Assembly: GCF_043290135.1 (NCBI RefSeq)
Contig: NC_134702.1
Location: 78,212,417 to 78,276,416, forward strand
Origin: Rhipicephalus microplus
Lineage: Eukaryota; Arthropoda; Arachnida; Ixodida; Ixodidae
Length of the DNA stretch: 64,000 nt
Reading direction: 5' to 3'
Positions within the stretch are counted from its first letter, which is position 1, and each line of letters opens with the position of its first letter. Shown here in pieces: positions 11,079 through 23,954 of this stretch. The notes beneath the pieces are model-generated. The model made no database searches. It had not been told where the DNA came from and worked only from the letters and a program-made list of their open reading frames with translations. The position numbers were made by a program, and so were the translations under genes.

Positions 11079-12660
11079 TTAACAATTTACGGCTTTCTTA
11101 ATCAAAATAAAAATAGAAAGAAGGCCACTCATATGCGCGCTTAGTACGCTGAAATAACATTTCGAAGCGGTTATGTTAGTGAAGAACATCCTTGCTAATG
11201 TCGCACAGTTTTTGTCAACGTCGATTGGGATAGTGATAACATTAGAAAACCGATTTGATTGAATAACTTGACAGTGTTCAAACGGACTTTCTAATGGTTT
11301 CACACGATCGATACTGAATTCACCTGCAAGAGGTAGCATACTACCAGTGTTTCCGGTCCAACATAAGTATGTATCAAAGAATGCTAAAAGGTTTGAATTG
11401 TTACCACTAGGAGGGCGGTCACTCAACTGAAACAAAACCATTTCTTTGGAAACTCAATATTTCATAATTTTAAGGGACAAGCGAAAACTCTTCAACCAGC
11501 CGGAATTCTCCTGAATTTTCAGCCATCATTGAAACACTACCTTCAGAAAGAAGGTTGCAAAGCCGGGTGATCTCATCACCCCAGATTCGTTCTCGTAGCA
11601 TGTTGCCGTCATCATATATAAGAACATGAGGCTCGGCACTTGAATTAGGCGCGGTTATTTGGTCTTTCTTATTTCGTGCTAATTCTGCATTAAAACTAAG
11701 AAAGGAAACGCAGTTCTTTTTCGTGGAATGCAATGCACCTAGTTTTTTGATCACCACATAATCTTTGTCTGCCATTTTTCTTTTTTTGGTTAGCATCACT
11801 TTGGTAATCAACAGTGACTATTCTACCATTACTGAGAATTTCTGCACGCTGGCGATGACGTGAACTTGGCTGTTTTCAGTTTTTTTTTTTTTGCACCCAG
11901 TGGTTACTGCGTTTCACCAACAGAAACTTTCCTTGCTTTCTTCTTTTTAGTGAGAGCATTTGCGCAAGCAATCTTTTGTTTGTAGCAAAATCGATTGATG
12001 TCTTTTATACATACTAATGAAGCTGGTGAGTCCCGCAAGTTCACCTGGAAAAGAAGTCCGTCCCGACTGTCTACAAATGAAGCATACAGCAAATAGTTCT
12101 GCAGATACGTATAATGTAATGTGGCAGAGCCGAAAATATTTTCTCTCTTAGTATGCGGGTTTACAGAAAGCTGGTGCTGAAGCTTGTTTCCAATGTGACC
12201 CATCAGTGTGAACGCTAATAATATCAGCATATCTTGTTGAAAAGTGGGCTGCAATTACTTTGTTGCAGTGATGAGCATGGACACTTTCAAATAAATTCTG
12301 AAACCAAAGTGCTAATTTTTGGCATGGCGAGTTGCCGTGAAGAATTCATTGCGCCTATATCGGTCAGTTTTACAGTGGTAAATTTTTGCATCGCCCTATA
12401 TCTGCACGATTGTGTGCTGCAGTTTTAATCTCGACAGGTCAGCAAAGGGGATGATTATTTTGTTGCGTTCCAAATAAATATATCGCCGGCACGTTTCCTT
12501 GTATCTGAGAGCTCAAAAAGTCGGTCAACAAGACTCTGCAATGACCAAAGTGCGCGAAGTACGCCAGGACATTTACGAAAGCATCTTGCCATTCTTTAGA
12601 GAATCGAGTAAATAAGTTTATATCCTCCACAGCGCTGCATAAGCGTATCCTGCTCTGTCT
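11079..12660 (-). pseudogene. Unassigned coding-like block in several frames; RNase H-like piece within
   Basis: Four successive minus-strand frames of 63-120 residues (12630-12439, 12254-11904, 11811-11470, 11441-11079) have ordinary protein composition but change frame, which suggests a broken gene. A third frame at about 12310-12130 reads CQKLALWFQNLFESV, then VIAAHFSTRYADIISVHTDG. The VHTDGS motif, followed 37 residues later by SAEL in the same frame (one stop between), has the D-to-E spacing of an RNase H domain, so part may be a decayed LINE. I do not recognise the stretches with ITAPNSSAEPHVLIYDDG (about 11.55-11.66 kb) and GEFSIDRVKPLESPFEHCQ (about 11.25-11.33 kb). No function is claimed. 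The block is followed upstream by the assembly gap. Confidence 0.3.
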
Positions 12661-12700
12661 TTAATGGCTACATGTTGAATACGTACTTTTAAAAAATTCT

Positions 12701-12900
12701 NNNNNNNNNNNNNNNNNNNNNNNNNNNNNNNNNNNNNNNNNNNNNNNNNNNNNNNNNNNNNNNNNNNNNNNNNNNNNNNNNNNNNNNNNNNNNNNNNNNN
12801 NNNNNNNNNNNNNNNNNNNNNNNNNNNNNNNNNNNNNNNNNNNNNNNNNNNNNNNNNNNNNNNNNNNNNNNNNNNNNNNNNNNNNNNNNNNNNNNNNNNN
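12701..12900. other. Assembly gap (200 N)
   Basis: Exactly 200 undetermined bases, a size typical of a scaffolding placeholder. True length and orientation across it are unknown. The open frame that runs through it is meaningless. Confidence 0.99.
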
Positions 12901-13374
12901 TTGGTTTGGCTCGATCACAATTGTGCAGCCCTTATTTTGGAGGAATCAAAAAACATCAACCAAAATATATTTTGGAACTGCTTCTCGGTGATATTGCCTT
13001 CCCTCAACTGCCACAGCTTGAGATGAGTCATATAGCAAGTCTCGCGCATACCTAGGGCCTACCCTTGAAGAAACTGGTCCGGCTGTGGAATGCTCAGTTT
13101 TTTCTCAAACTTTTTGGTTTGAGTTTTCTCAGTTCTCGAGTCCCTTCACAATCAAGCAGACCCAATGTTCCCCTTAGTCCTTAATTTTGTTATATTATGA
13201 AATAATTAAAAAAATTAATAATGAAAATAAAAATACTAATAACTGTTGTGCAAAAAAAAGAGTCTCACATACGTACTTGAGCGCAATGTTGCTTTTCTTT
13301 TGTTTGATAACCTAAGGCATTAAAAAAGAAAGCAGTACAATAAAAACGTTGAAAAAAAAACAAAAAAACTTAGA

Positions 13375-13462
13375 TTCGGCGGGACTCAAACCTGCGCCCC
13401 TTAGTTGTGCTCGCGAACGTGAACTGCGTGCGTTAACTTGCTAAGCTATTCGCGCTGAGCAG
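13375..13462 (-). pseudogene. tRNA-like sequence (tRNA pseudogene or SINE head)
   Basis: On the minus strand, TAGCTTAGCAAGTTAACGC resembles an A box/D arm and CAGGTTTGAGTCCCGCC resembles a B box/T arm. The T stem has one mismatch. No 7-bp acceptor stem pairs across the ends, so I doubt it is a working tRNA. An A/T-rich run follows the 3' side (to about 13350), which would fit a tRNA-derived SINE head. Confidence 0.45.
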
Positions 13463-14004
13463 TGGACTTGAGTTTAGGTTATGTATATAAATTTGCTTTT
13501 CACTCTCTATGTGTTGGCATACTTATGTACGATATTCGATCGTATCTATTGTTGTGTGCATATGTTTTGTGATTGTATATACGTCACATGCTTTTCGCAT
13601 GTCTTTCAACTATAGATTGCTGCCCCGCCGCGGATGAAAACAAGTATTTTTACACCCACACACAAGCTTGAGCAGTTGAAGGTTGTTTCCCGGGGCTCTC
13701 TTGCGATTGAGTCGGCCACCACAGGGAATTAGAGTGATACGCCATTAATCCCTGCATCTAGCTGTATTCCACTTAGTAGTTCTATCACTTGATGACAAAT
13801 CAAGCGCGGGGCGCGACGCTAATGCGCACGACCATGCCTCGCGTAGTGGCGACATCAGCTGATTGCGCCGGCCGGCTTGCTTTGATTTGCTTCAGAGCAA
13901 AGAAATGTCATACCTTGAAAGATTGCGTACTGCACTATGTCAAAATGTTACTGCTTTGTAGCCATCCTATGATTCATTGAGAATTGATAACTCTGATATC
14001 ACTA

Positions 14005-14048
14005 CACTCTAAAAAGTTTTGAGGAGTAACTGCGCCGTTCATCCGAAA
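14005..14048 (+). repeat. CACTCTAAAAAGT terminus, related to the 53.6-kb array end
   Basis: CACTCTAAAAAGT (14005-14017) is followed by GAGGAGTAACTG (14021-14032). The same two words occur in inverted orientation at the right end of the array at 53.6 kb. It is probably one end of an element of the same family. No array of repeats follows it and no partner end lies nearby. Confidence 0.6.
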
Positions 14049-14099
14049 AGGGCGCTTTACTCCAACAAAGGATGAACTGCAGAAGCATGCGTGCCGTGC

Positions 14100-17000
14100 G
14101 CAAATTTCGGAGAGCAACTGCTTAGTCCTTCGTCAAAACGAGAGAAACGGGAGGACGAATTGCAACACTTACTCCTGTACGCCTAGAGAATGAGAGGGAG
14201 GGACGCGGGGGGTGAGCGAGTAGGTTTCCTTTCACTGTTGAGCACTTTTTTACAAAGTGCATTACGAAGTGTCCGTGCCTGGAAAATATATATAAGTGGC
14301 CGTAACAATACTCGTTCGTTTCTCGCAAGCAATAAGTGGATAAAATCGCTTAACTAGTCCACAATTACGAAAACACACGCATGCACACATGATCCGCATT
14401 CGGCGGAATTCGATGTCCAGCTTGCTTGATCGATCAGATCGTGCACGGTTTGTTTCCTTGCTTTTATTTCCACCTGCGCCGCAGTCGCGTTTATTTATCA
14501 GCTGCAACGTTATTTTATTTTAAAAAATCCTCTTAAGTGCCGACATGGTGACTTTACTACTGTGGTTCCCGTACACCTCTGTGGAACACGTTTACCCTTG
14601 CTTTAGATATCGCTGTAGCTTCTCGATCGCACTGTGAGCGCCTTCTCGTCTGAGCATGCTTGTAATACGTGCCAAACGAATATGCACACTGTGACGCGTG
14701 CGTCGTCAACATTCCTTCCTCCATGGTCATCAAATTGTCGTACCCGCGCTGTTGCAGCGGAACGGCGTGCTGGTAGTGTCGTAGTGTCGGAGCTTTTTTT
14801 TAAATCACGGAGACGTTGTGCAGCTCCAAGGCATGCAACGTGGCATATTTTCGCTAAAGGGTCGACGTTGTAACGAGGGCAAGGTTCTGTTTAGCGTTGC
14901 TTGAATCAGTTGCCAAATTTTGGACTCAGTGTTGCCAGACTGCCAACAAATTTGGCGAAGAAATTTGCCCCTGTAGTTGTGCCTTCCCCGTGAGGGCTTT
15001 GTGTCGTCCGCAGTGCATTTCGCAAGTGCGTGTGCGACGTTGGCCATTTTAATTAATGGAATGTTGCGCTGCGATTGTGCCAGATATTATGAATTTTGGC
15101 TATTTGGGCCCTGGGAGTCCAGAGCAATCGAGCGACCTGATGTCTTCAACATCCACTCAATATATTTAAATGAATAACATCAAGAAGAGGATCCTGCAGG
15201 TCATATTATATAAGCTGACCCGCCTGTAACGTCACCTATCCAGCCAATAACAAAAATAAACAAACATATAATAGCCCCCCCCCCCAAAAAAAAAACAAGT
15301 GCTTCTGAAACACAATTGTTAAAAAAGTTTTGTTTCTCATTATTGTCATTCCAATTTCATCCCCCCTGTACGTGAAGGTAGTCTTCGATGTAGAAATGAG
15401 TTGAGCATATATTCAAGATCGCTGCTGAACGCAATCAGCAGAGATGTTCCTTTCGCAAGAGATTGTGCCTGATCACCAGAGATCTCAACTCGAAAAGGAT
15501 CTTTGAGATACACTTCTGGAAGGTATCTCTGGAGACAGGCCCGTAACGGAAGAGGGAGGGGGGGGGGGGGGACTCGAGTTTTTCTTGAAATTCGAATAAA
15601 GAGGTTGTTTTACCAAAAATAAATAATTAAAATAGGCAGTTTTCAAGGTTTGCAAGCCTACTTAAAAAATGTCTGGCTACGGACCTGTCTGGAGGTGTCC
15701 AGAGACAATGTCCTGCCACATCCCCTTCTCAGACACAACAAAGTGAGATGGTGCATCCATCTTTTGCATCTGAACTGTGTGCATGTGTATCTCCAAAACA
15801 CTGAAATTGCCAGTGTCCTTATTGTATTAAATAACTCATTAAGTCCGAGCTTTAGTAACCCATAAGTGCCCTCTCCCTGACAGTGGGGCAGGCACAACCA
15901 CAATTTATCCCTCCTTGTCAGCCAATGAGAGGGATCAATTCACCCAGCAATGCCTTAATTCTAACATCACCTTAATTTCTAACATCACAAGCTTGGGCTA
16001 TTTGGATATACAATGACACTATCCACACACTCCACAACACATCTTGAATTATTTGCCTCTAGTAAGCCACAGAAAGAGCCAAAGGCAAGCAAACATAGCA
16101 CAAATCAGAACTCCATACCTAATCTCCATGTCCTCATTTCTTTCTTGTCAATAGGATTCAAACCCAAGATCATCACTTTAATAAGAAAGGGGGCTGTACA
16201 TTCTGTTCCATGTGAAGGGGGCTGTACATTCTGTTCCATGTGAACCACAGTGTGCACTTTGATCACAGAAATAATGTCAGGAATGGTAGTGAAAGCAACG
16301 TTGTCATTTGGTTTTTAGGCCTCGGTATCTGGCATGGAAGGCTGCACATGTGTCAGACGCATTCACCAAGTTTAGTTAAATCTATCCTTGACTATCTCCC
16401 AGAACACTGAATTTATCAATAATGCCATTGCCCCCTCTTTTTTTACTGCTTTCTATAAAAAATGATGTCCAGATTTGATGGACAAGAGCTTCATGAGGCA
16501 GTTGGAAATATAAAACAGTTAAGGTATCCTGAACATTGCTTAATTGGCTCTCTTGAGCAAAAGAAATCTAGAGAAAACAAGGAATTAACTGGTGGTAGAA
16601 GTAAGAAAGATAAGCATATCATAAATGTTCATGATCTGCACGGTGTCTCACCAAGGTGGAAGAAAGTTGAAACAAGGTGGCCACAATGTTGTCTTTTGGA
16701 TGTGACAAGTTGGGCAATATTTGTGCTGCTGTTGATAGCGGAAGCTGCGAAAGCAGGACAAACAGCGAGGATGCATAATAAAGCTCGGACCAAATTCATC
16801 GAGACTATTTATTGCTATGTGAAAAACTCTTTTCATGTGGAAGGCAACATGCTTGCCAGACAGAAAAAAATCATCACTATACGTGCGTCTCAGGGAGTAT
16901 AGGAAAACTTGAATGGACGCCTTCATTGAATTTATCGTGCTGTAAGGTTTGCAGCTTGCTTATTTGGTTAACAAACATGGCAATCAATAAAAACAGTGCT

Positions 17001-20000
17001 GTTACTAGCAAGCTATATCATGTCTGAATATCAATATCCACACCTCCAGGTACAATGGCAATACAAGAGTGCCTGTGGTACCTTCTGAAAGCCAAGGTAC
17101 TATTGAAGCAAAAGGAGACAGCAGCTTATGAACTAGTAGAGGCTTTTTACATTGTTAGATGGCATGTGTGTTGCATATGGCCTTCATTATTGCTCCATGA
17201 CGTCTAAAATAATTACCTTCTCATTGGTCTTTAGCTAGTTATGTTGGCACATGTAGTTTGGTCAAAAGTACATCCTTTTGCAGTTGTCCTTTAGTTCTTG
17301 TCACATGCAACTTTGTGTGTATGTATATAATATGTACACATTTGTAGTTACAATAAAATTTCTGTTAACAATTGGTAATTGGTAGTCATTAATATGTCGT
17401 TTCTGTATAGTTTTGTTTGGCTCTGCAAATTTCTGTGTAAATTACCAAAGTGCCCAACTTGCTGCGTCTTGATTCTTATTAAAATTGTAAGCCTTGCCCT
17501 CAACTTCTGAATATCTCAGCAAGCTGAGATCTCAAAACTGTGAGACCCTTTATTTGCCCGGGGCTGCTGAATTCACGTGCTACTTGGAGAACCAGATTTG
17601 CCTTTATGCTTTTCTAAGTGCCATATAAGGGCTCTTATCCAATCTATGAAAGCAGAAACATATTGCACGAATGGGACTAGGCATGGGCTCTGTTTATTCA
17701 TAACCATACCTTTTATAAGTATAGAATGTGTACCTGGAATGTAGCTTTGTGAAATATACTTCCATCACTACAAGTAAGCAGGACACATGTGTGTAGATTC
17801 TGCTACCTTTGCTGAATAAACTCACTAGTTTGTGGACACCCTAATGTCACTGAAGAAGCTGAAATAAAAAAGCCCATCTGAAACCACTCCTCCAATCAAT
17901 TGCCAGTGAAGCTACAAAACTGTGCCCGGAACTTTAGTTATTTCAGCATATCTAACATGACAGTGTAAAATAAATAACACAAACGTATAAGCACAAATAT
18001 ACAATGTACAAGTGAACAAAGGGAATTAAAGACAAGACTGGATTGTACTATATGGAAAAGAGAACATTAACAGGAAATGAGAAAGGCACGTCAAGGGCTG
18101 AAGTTACCTGTTCAATTATTTTACCGATTTCATGAAAGTGCTGGGTTTCATCCTTGTTATACAGTTTTTCACTGTCCACTTGATTCAGAGAAGCATAGAA
18201 GCTATAAGGCTTATCAATGCTTGCAAAGGGACTTTCAAAAGAGATTGTAGGAATTTTGTGAAAAGTGGACAACTCATACTGGCAAGGAGGCAGGGAACAT
18301 GCGCATTTTTTCACTGTCGGCTCTTGTGGGGGCAATGGCAGGGCAGGAAAAAATCTTTGGTGAGGCTGCTCTGCCCCCATCTGGAGCACAAACCTTTGCC
18401 TGAGCAAAACTTGAATGCCTGTCATTGCCGGTAGCCATGTTGTGCGCATTCACTTGAAAGATAGGCATGATTGCATACATAAAAATGTTTCATCATGTAG
18501 TTATGTTTACATAAGAAAAAAAGGTTCTTTCTATCAAGTAAAAAGCAATAAACTGTCGCTGCATTCAACAAGAAAAGGAATAAAAGTAAAATAAAAAAAT
18601 TGTAAATAAAGAGACTATCTAGATATGCAGCATTAAAAACACCTAATAATCGCATACGAATTTACGAGCGTATTGATTAATATGCTGGCCAAGGCCCGAG
18701 AATACATATATTTAACGTTGTAGACACCCAATTATATTTGAAAAATTATTTTTGAAAATAAATGTCAGTTTTTAGTTCTGTTGAGTGGCAAGCCCACATA
18801 TCAAGTAAGCAACCTGACAGTAATGGCAGTAATGAATTAAAGAAACGAGATAAGAGTGCATTACTTTATATTCTTAGCCACTAACTTAAAACTTCACTCA
18901 AAATAAACAGGCACCACATGTCATTGCACTCCACAGAAAGTTTATTAGAGCAGCACAAGGACTTCATATATAGTGTGTGCATGACATAAAATTTTTCATT
19001 TTTACCGTAAATACTGGAACAGTCGCATGTGTCTGTCATCCTGCCACCTTCCCCATTAATATAGACATATATTTTGTGTTTATACAAATTTTGTGTTCAT
19101 ACAAATTTGTAACACACACATGCTACACAAACGTAGTGAGCCTCTTTGATTCTCCATCCCTAAAAATCTGAGAAACTGTAAACAAAGTTCTTCTTGGCTG
19201 ACAGAATTGCCTCAAGTGGTAAGGGACTGTCAGGAACAAATAATTAAAGAGGCCAAGTGAGCTTCGCAAAGTCTCAACTTTGCTGAAAAAGAGCATGGCG
19301 TTAGCAAGTGGCAAAATTAAAAGCAATTTTTTGCTAGGCCTTGCATTCATTATGCCAAAATGTGTGCAGCTATGTCCACTATGAACAGTTTGTGCACATA
19401 TGATGTATGCAGTAGAAAATTTTCTAGCAGTCTGACTGTAAATGCACTTTCATTCAAATAAAGTGCTACTTTAATTGAATTGCCAAGTTATTTCTCAGTG
19501 ACTAAATGGCATATGACAGTCTTTTATCCTCCATCTCTACCAGTCTTAGACTGCTTGAAATGGCATTTTCAGCCAGTGGGCACTACTAATGCAGTATTTT
19601 TGGCAGTCTTGGACAGTCCAGAATGACGTATTTAAGGGCCCAGTGGGTACTTGAGAAAATTATAAATATTTACAAGCGTTATGGGCATCCATCCCATATG
19701 GATTCCTAAATTGTATACATAACTAATATTATATACCCACAAATATAAAAATGTTGAGCTTGTAGTATAATTTCATGACAACACATCTAGTTACTACAAA
19801 TATAACTAAATCACAATGTTTGTTTGCCATTCCTTTCTCTGCCACCATAGGCTTTGTTCACAGCACATTAGGTGAAAGATGTGCTCAATCTAAATTAATT
19901 GAAATGTAAGACTAATAACTTAGTCTGCATCTTTTACAGGACATTTTCGTCAATATTCACCTTAATTCATGACATCATGAGGCATACATTTTTGACAGCA

Positions 20001-20081
20001 GATAAAGTAATAACAAATAAAACGAGGTGGCTACATTTTTAATTTGAACGAATAAACAAGTGCCTGTATAGATGTGTAACT
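14100..20081. other. Long AT-rich intergenic stretch, no confident gene
   Basis: About 6 kb without a supported gene. Open frames such as 16462-16902 (plus, 146 residues) and 18048-18449 (minus) have no recognisable domain. The latter ends at a good donor and is discussed under findings. A perfect 28-bp tandem duplication sits at 16187-16242. Poly-C/A and poly-G runs occur at 15275-15297 and 15556-15570. Confidence 0.4.
16187..16242. repeat. Perfect 2 x 28-bp tandem duplication
   Basis: AAGGGGGCTGTACATTCTGT plus eight further bases is repeated exactly (16187-16214 and 16215-16242). The lack of divergence means a recent slip, or an assembly artefact. Confidence 0.9.
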
Positions 20082-20094
20082 ACATGCATGACTT

Positions 20095-20368
20095 AAAGAA
20101 AGTGTAAATTTTAAGGGCTTGTTTTCTTTGTTAAACACATTAATAATGAGATCTAACAGACAATAATGCCAAGGAAAGTATGGGGGATTTTGTTAGAAGT
20201 AATTGTAATGTAGACATGAAGAAAGATAAGTGGGTGAAAAGATAACTTGCCACCCGCAAGTCATCTTTTCGCCCACTTTGATTTCTTCATATTTACATTA
20301 CAATTGCTTCGTATAATAACTGGCTCCCATACTTTCCCTGGCATTATTGTCTATTAGTTATCATGAAC
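20095..20368. mobile_element. Foldback (head-to-head) SINE, copy 1, with perfect 13-bp TSD
   Basis: The left arm (20152-20248, ending GTGGGTGAAAAGATAACTT) and right arm (20258-20356, beginning AAGTCATCTTTTCGCCCAC) are inverted copies of one SINE body, separated by a 9-base loop. The arms share words such as CAATAATGCCAAGGAAAGTA and ATTACAATT. The whole unit is bounded by an exact direct repeat, ACATGCATGACTT, at 20082-20094 and 20369-20381, so it inserted as a single foldback unit. Copy 2 is at 43.6 kb. Confidence 0.85.
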
Positions 20369-20381
20369 ACATGCATGACTT

Positions 20382-22417
20382 GTGATATTACCACATTCAT
20401 AAGCTTATTATTGTCAACTACTCAAGATCTGTGCATATATTACATTAACCTTGAGTACTTCTTTTATGTAGCAAATGCAAATATTGGTCATTTTCAGGGT
20501 CTGTTCTGATGCTTTGTATGCCATTTAATAATTATCCACTTAGCTTTACCAGATTGTGGCCATTCGATGACCCAACCTGCACCATATAAAGCTAGGTGGA
20601 TGTGTCACTATACTTGGCCTAATGCAGCTGAACTTGCAGTAATTCACCTATGTATAGTGAGCTAGCTGCCTAATCAAATTGATTTACATCTTCCCTGGTC
20701 TAACATTTTTAAAATGACCTCCCACAGATATGAGACTAGCTAATTGTAGCAATAAACCACAGAATAAAAACTAACCTTGCTTAACCACAGATAAGCTGCA
20801 ACTCATGATACTGGGCATCCCTTACACTAAGCTAGCCTAAATTAACTAAAACTAATATACAGTAACTTTAGCTCAAGCTAGTAGTTGTCACATTCACATC
20901 CAGCTGACGTTATTGAATTTTACCATATTACCTCATAGTGAGCAGCAGGGTCTAAACACTACAGAGATAATATGTTGTTTAATTTATGCAGGAGAGTAGC
21001 ATGCTTAAAGCAATGTGGAGAGCTTTTGTTTACCGTAGTAACTATGATGGTGAGCAGCAATGTACATTGTTAATCTTCAGAAAAAGCAAATTTTGTGAGC
21101 TCTCTCTTTCGCAGTGTTCTGTGAAGAATATTGCAATGTGCAGCATTAGCTATTTTAATTTCACTAAATTTTATTTTGCTGCCAAAACGAATATATGCTG
21201 CAAGAAGATTTTTAGAGGCAGATTATGTGAAAGCAAAAAAAAGTGTGTTCATAGATTCTAAGAACTGTAACTAGCATATCTGCTATGTGTGTGAATGAAA
21301 CTTCAATATGCTTAATTCATGTGGCATTCATCTCAATTCTGTCTCACTGCCATATATTTTAACTGTTAATTCAAGTGAAATATTACTTGCACGAGCATTA
21401 ATTAAACAAAGTGTTCAGTTGTATGAAGTTTTTTTTAAACCCAACACCAAAGTGCTATTGAATTTTTTACAATGCTAACCCACTACATATTAACAAAATT
21501 TTCTTCAGAGTACACTTCAGTTCTGCAAACACATTTCCTGACATAATCCAATGCCCCTGAAATCATATATTGATTACTCTAAGAAGTAGAACCACACTTT
21601 TTGTGGTTCTACTATCTGAAACACAGCACCAGTGTGTCTGTTAGGCACAAATGTCTTTACCCTTTTGTCGACCTCTCACAATTTTTATCTGTACATTTGC
21701 TACAGTTCATTATAATTTATTACACCTTTACTTCTTGTGCCTTTGTTTCCATCATTTTTTCTTCGCTTCTTACCTGGAGGTTTCTGCTATTGCTTTAAAG
21801 TTTGGTGCATCTAATTACACTTTTTTGCCTTTCACATGAGCACACGAGTTGTGCACATATAGTTTTAAAAAGGTACACGTGACATCTTGACGTGAATATG
21901 TGGATTGCTTTCTGATGTGGCATCTGTTTTAACTTCTCTGCCTTTTACATAAGCTTGCAAGCTGTGCATGCATAGTTTTAAAGAAGTACACGTGATGTTT
22001 TTCCGTGAAAATGTAGATAGCTTTCTGACATGGCAGGTGTGACTGGAAAGGCATGGTATGATAAGCTATAAAAGAGAATAGTTGGTGCAATAAAGTTCCG
22101 CTGTAATTTCACCGCTTGTCTAGTACACTGTGTTCCTTAGTCCTCATCCTTTTGCTGCACTGTGTTTCCTCAGCTAAGTATATACCAACTCACTCAAATC
22201 AAAGTATTGGTGGAGGTCAACATCTGATGTATGCTTCTCTTGTGCAACATGAACGAAATAAATGGAAGTAAGCGTCCCATTCGACAGCGCTCAGTAGCAG
22301 GAGCTTAGACTTATTTACAGTAAAACATAGCTTTGAACGTTGAAGTATTTCAACAGATGTATGCTGATATGCTGGTCACATATTTCTGGGTTTTGGACTT
22401 GCCTTTAGCACACTAAT
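20382..22417. other. AT-rich intergenic, no gene seen
   Basis: No frame with protein-like features. A diverged tandem duplication lies at 21826-22035. Confidence 0.4.
21826..22035. repeat. Diverged tandem duplication, two ~97-bp units with 113-bp period
   Basis: Unit 1 (21826-21922) and unit 2 (21939-22035) both run from TGCCTTT through AGTTTTAAA, TACACGTGA and GCTTTCTGA to TGGCA, with scattered substitutions. Old local duplication, with no coding potential. Confidence 0.8.
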
Positions 22418-22423
22418 GACCAT

Positions 22424-22626
22424 AGGTCGGTAAAAAAACTGGAGCTCGCTCAACAAATATATGTAATCTGCTCTGAGGGCTCACTTCGACTCAAACCCAC
22501 TAAAACTTGTGTCAATTGAACTCACTCAGACACACAATTTTTCTCAGCTGAACTCACTCAGACTCACCACTTGACCCGAGTCTGAGTGAGCCTGAGTGAG
22601 TAGACTCATGAGTCCACGAGCGTAAA
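22424..22626 (+). repeat. Dispersed repeat rich in CTCACTCA / GAGTGAGT words, copy 1
   Basis: Starts ATAGGTCGGTAAAAAAACTG, then GAGCTCGCTCA and alternating ACTCACTCAGACTCAC and GAGTCTGAGTGAGCCTGAG words. The inverted words could form hairpins. The same family recurs at 23.2 kb and, inverted, at 41.6 kb. Confidence 0.7.
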
Positions 22627-23204
22627 ATCAGCTTTTTCAATCATGGTGTCAATACGCTTTAATGCCAACATCTCACAAAATCCGTCCTCTACGAAATGCA
22701 TTTTGATTTTACATCATCAGATATCAGTTATTAGGGTTACAGGACATTAATACAAAGTATGCGACTCAAGCAAGATATTTTCATCAAGGACCTCCCAAAA
22801 AGTTTGTGAGGCAGGTCTCCCTAAGACATGTGTGAATAGACACCACCATAAAATCCCGAACAAGCCCCACGATAAAGTAAAATCTGCTGAGAATTACAGG
22901 GGAGGGGGGGCTTGCTCGGTCATGGATCGAAATTTATGATAGCGAAGGAAGAGCCACTAAGAATAAAGAATGCACACCCATGCTTCTAATTAAATGCTTC
23001 ATTGAATACACATGCATTAATTCTTTTCATTCGTCCTCGTTGGGTGAATAAAAAGAGTGAATGCCACAGTGAAAATGAAAAGGGCAAGAAGGGGGGAGTC
23101 ATATTTCAGATTTTACGAAAAATAGAGGGGCACTTGTGTTCAGAATTTTACAGTATAAAAGTAAGCCAATATAATATTAACAGCAATGATGGGACAACAG
23201 CGGG

Positions 23205-23350
23205 GCAATAAAAGGTGGAGCTCACTGAAGAAATATATTTTTCCTTTAGGGCTCACTCTGACTCACGAACATTTTCATAAACTGCACTCACTTACCATCA
23301 AACTCACCACAATATTACTCACCTGGACCAATATGAGCGAGTCTGCTCAA
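23205..23350 (+). repeat. CTCACTCA repeat family, copy 2 (diverged)
   Basis: Shares AGCTCACTGAAGAAATATAT, GGGCTCACTCTGACTCA and AATATGAGCGAGTCTGCTCA with the copy at 22.4 kb. Only 0.6 kb separates the two. Confidence 0.6.
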
Positions 23351-23954
23351 AATTTTGCTGATCCGTGGTGATGACACCTTATCTTTGTGCAATTCAGAAA
23401 AACCAGCATTTGTGAGCGTTTTTTCACACACTTCTAACATAGGATTTTGCAGTCTTATTACATGTACAGTATTCTAGTTGTCTGAATAATTGGTTGACTT
23501 AGGTTTGTTTGTACTGCTTCATTACTGTTCGATTCATTTTTTCGACTTCGAATCTTATGGAGGAATACAAGCAATTTCTAGCCTAGACGATATGCACGCT
23601 CATAACAGCAAACCATTTTATATACTACTACATGAAGTTGCTTTAACTTAGCATTCTAAAGCGTCACCTGAGGCAAGGTGAAAAAAAATGGGATACGATT
23701 GATTGAGAGCAATGAGATAGGGCAGCAGAGTTTCAACTAATTTATTTTCTAAACTACTACTAAATTTATATATTTATAGATATGCCCACAAAAAGAGGGT
23801 GCAGTGCAAGTACACTATCACAGAGCACAAATAGCTATCACACAGCACCATATAATTGTAGCCATTCATTTTAAAACAAAGAGATTGGAGGGATACTGAT
23901 GCATCATCCCCCTTCTTCTGTAAGTGAAACGTCTAGTCCTCCACATGCATGCTA

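Noticed and set aside
12661..12918. 85-residue frame
   Set aside because: Runs through the 200-N gap; undetermined bases.
13375..13462. Functional tRNA gene
   Set aside because: A- and B-box-like words are present, but no acceptor stem can be formed; kept only as tRNA-like pseudogene.
16462..16902. 146-residue plus-strand frame
   Set aside because: No family recognised, no supporting splice sites, AT-rich composition; could be chance. Transcript data would be needed.
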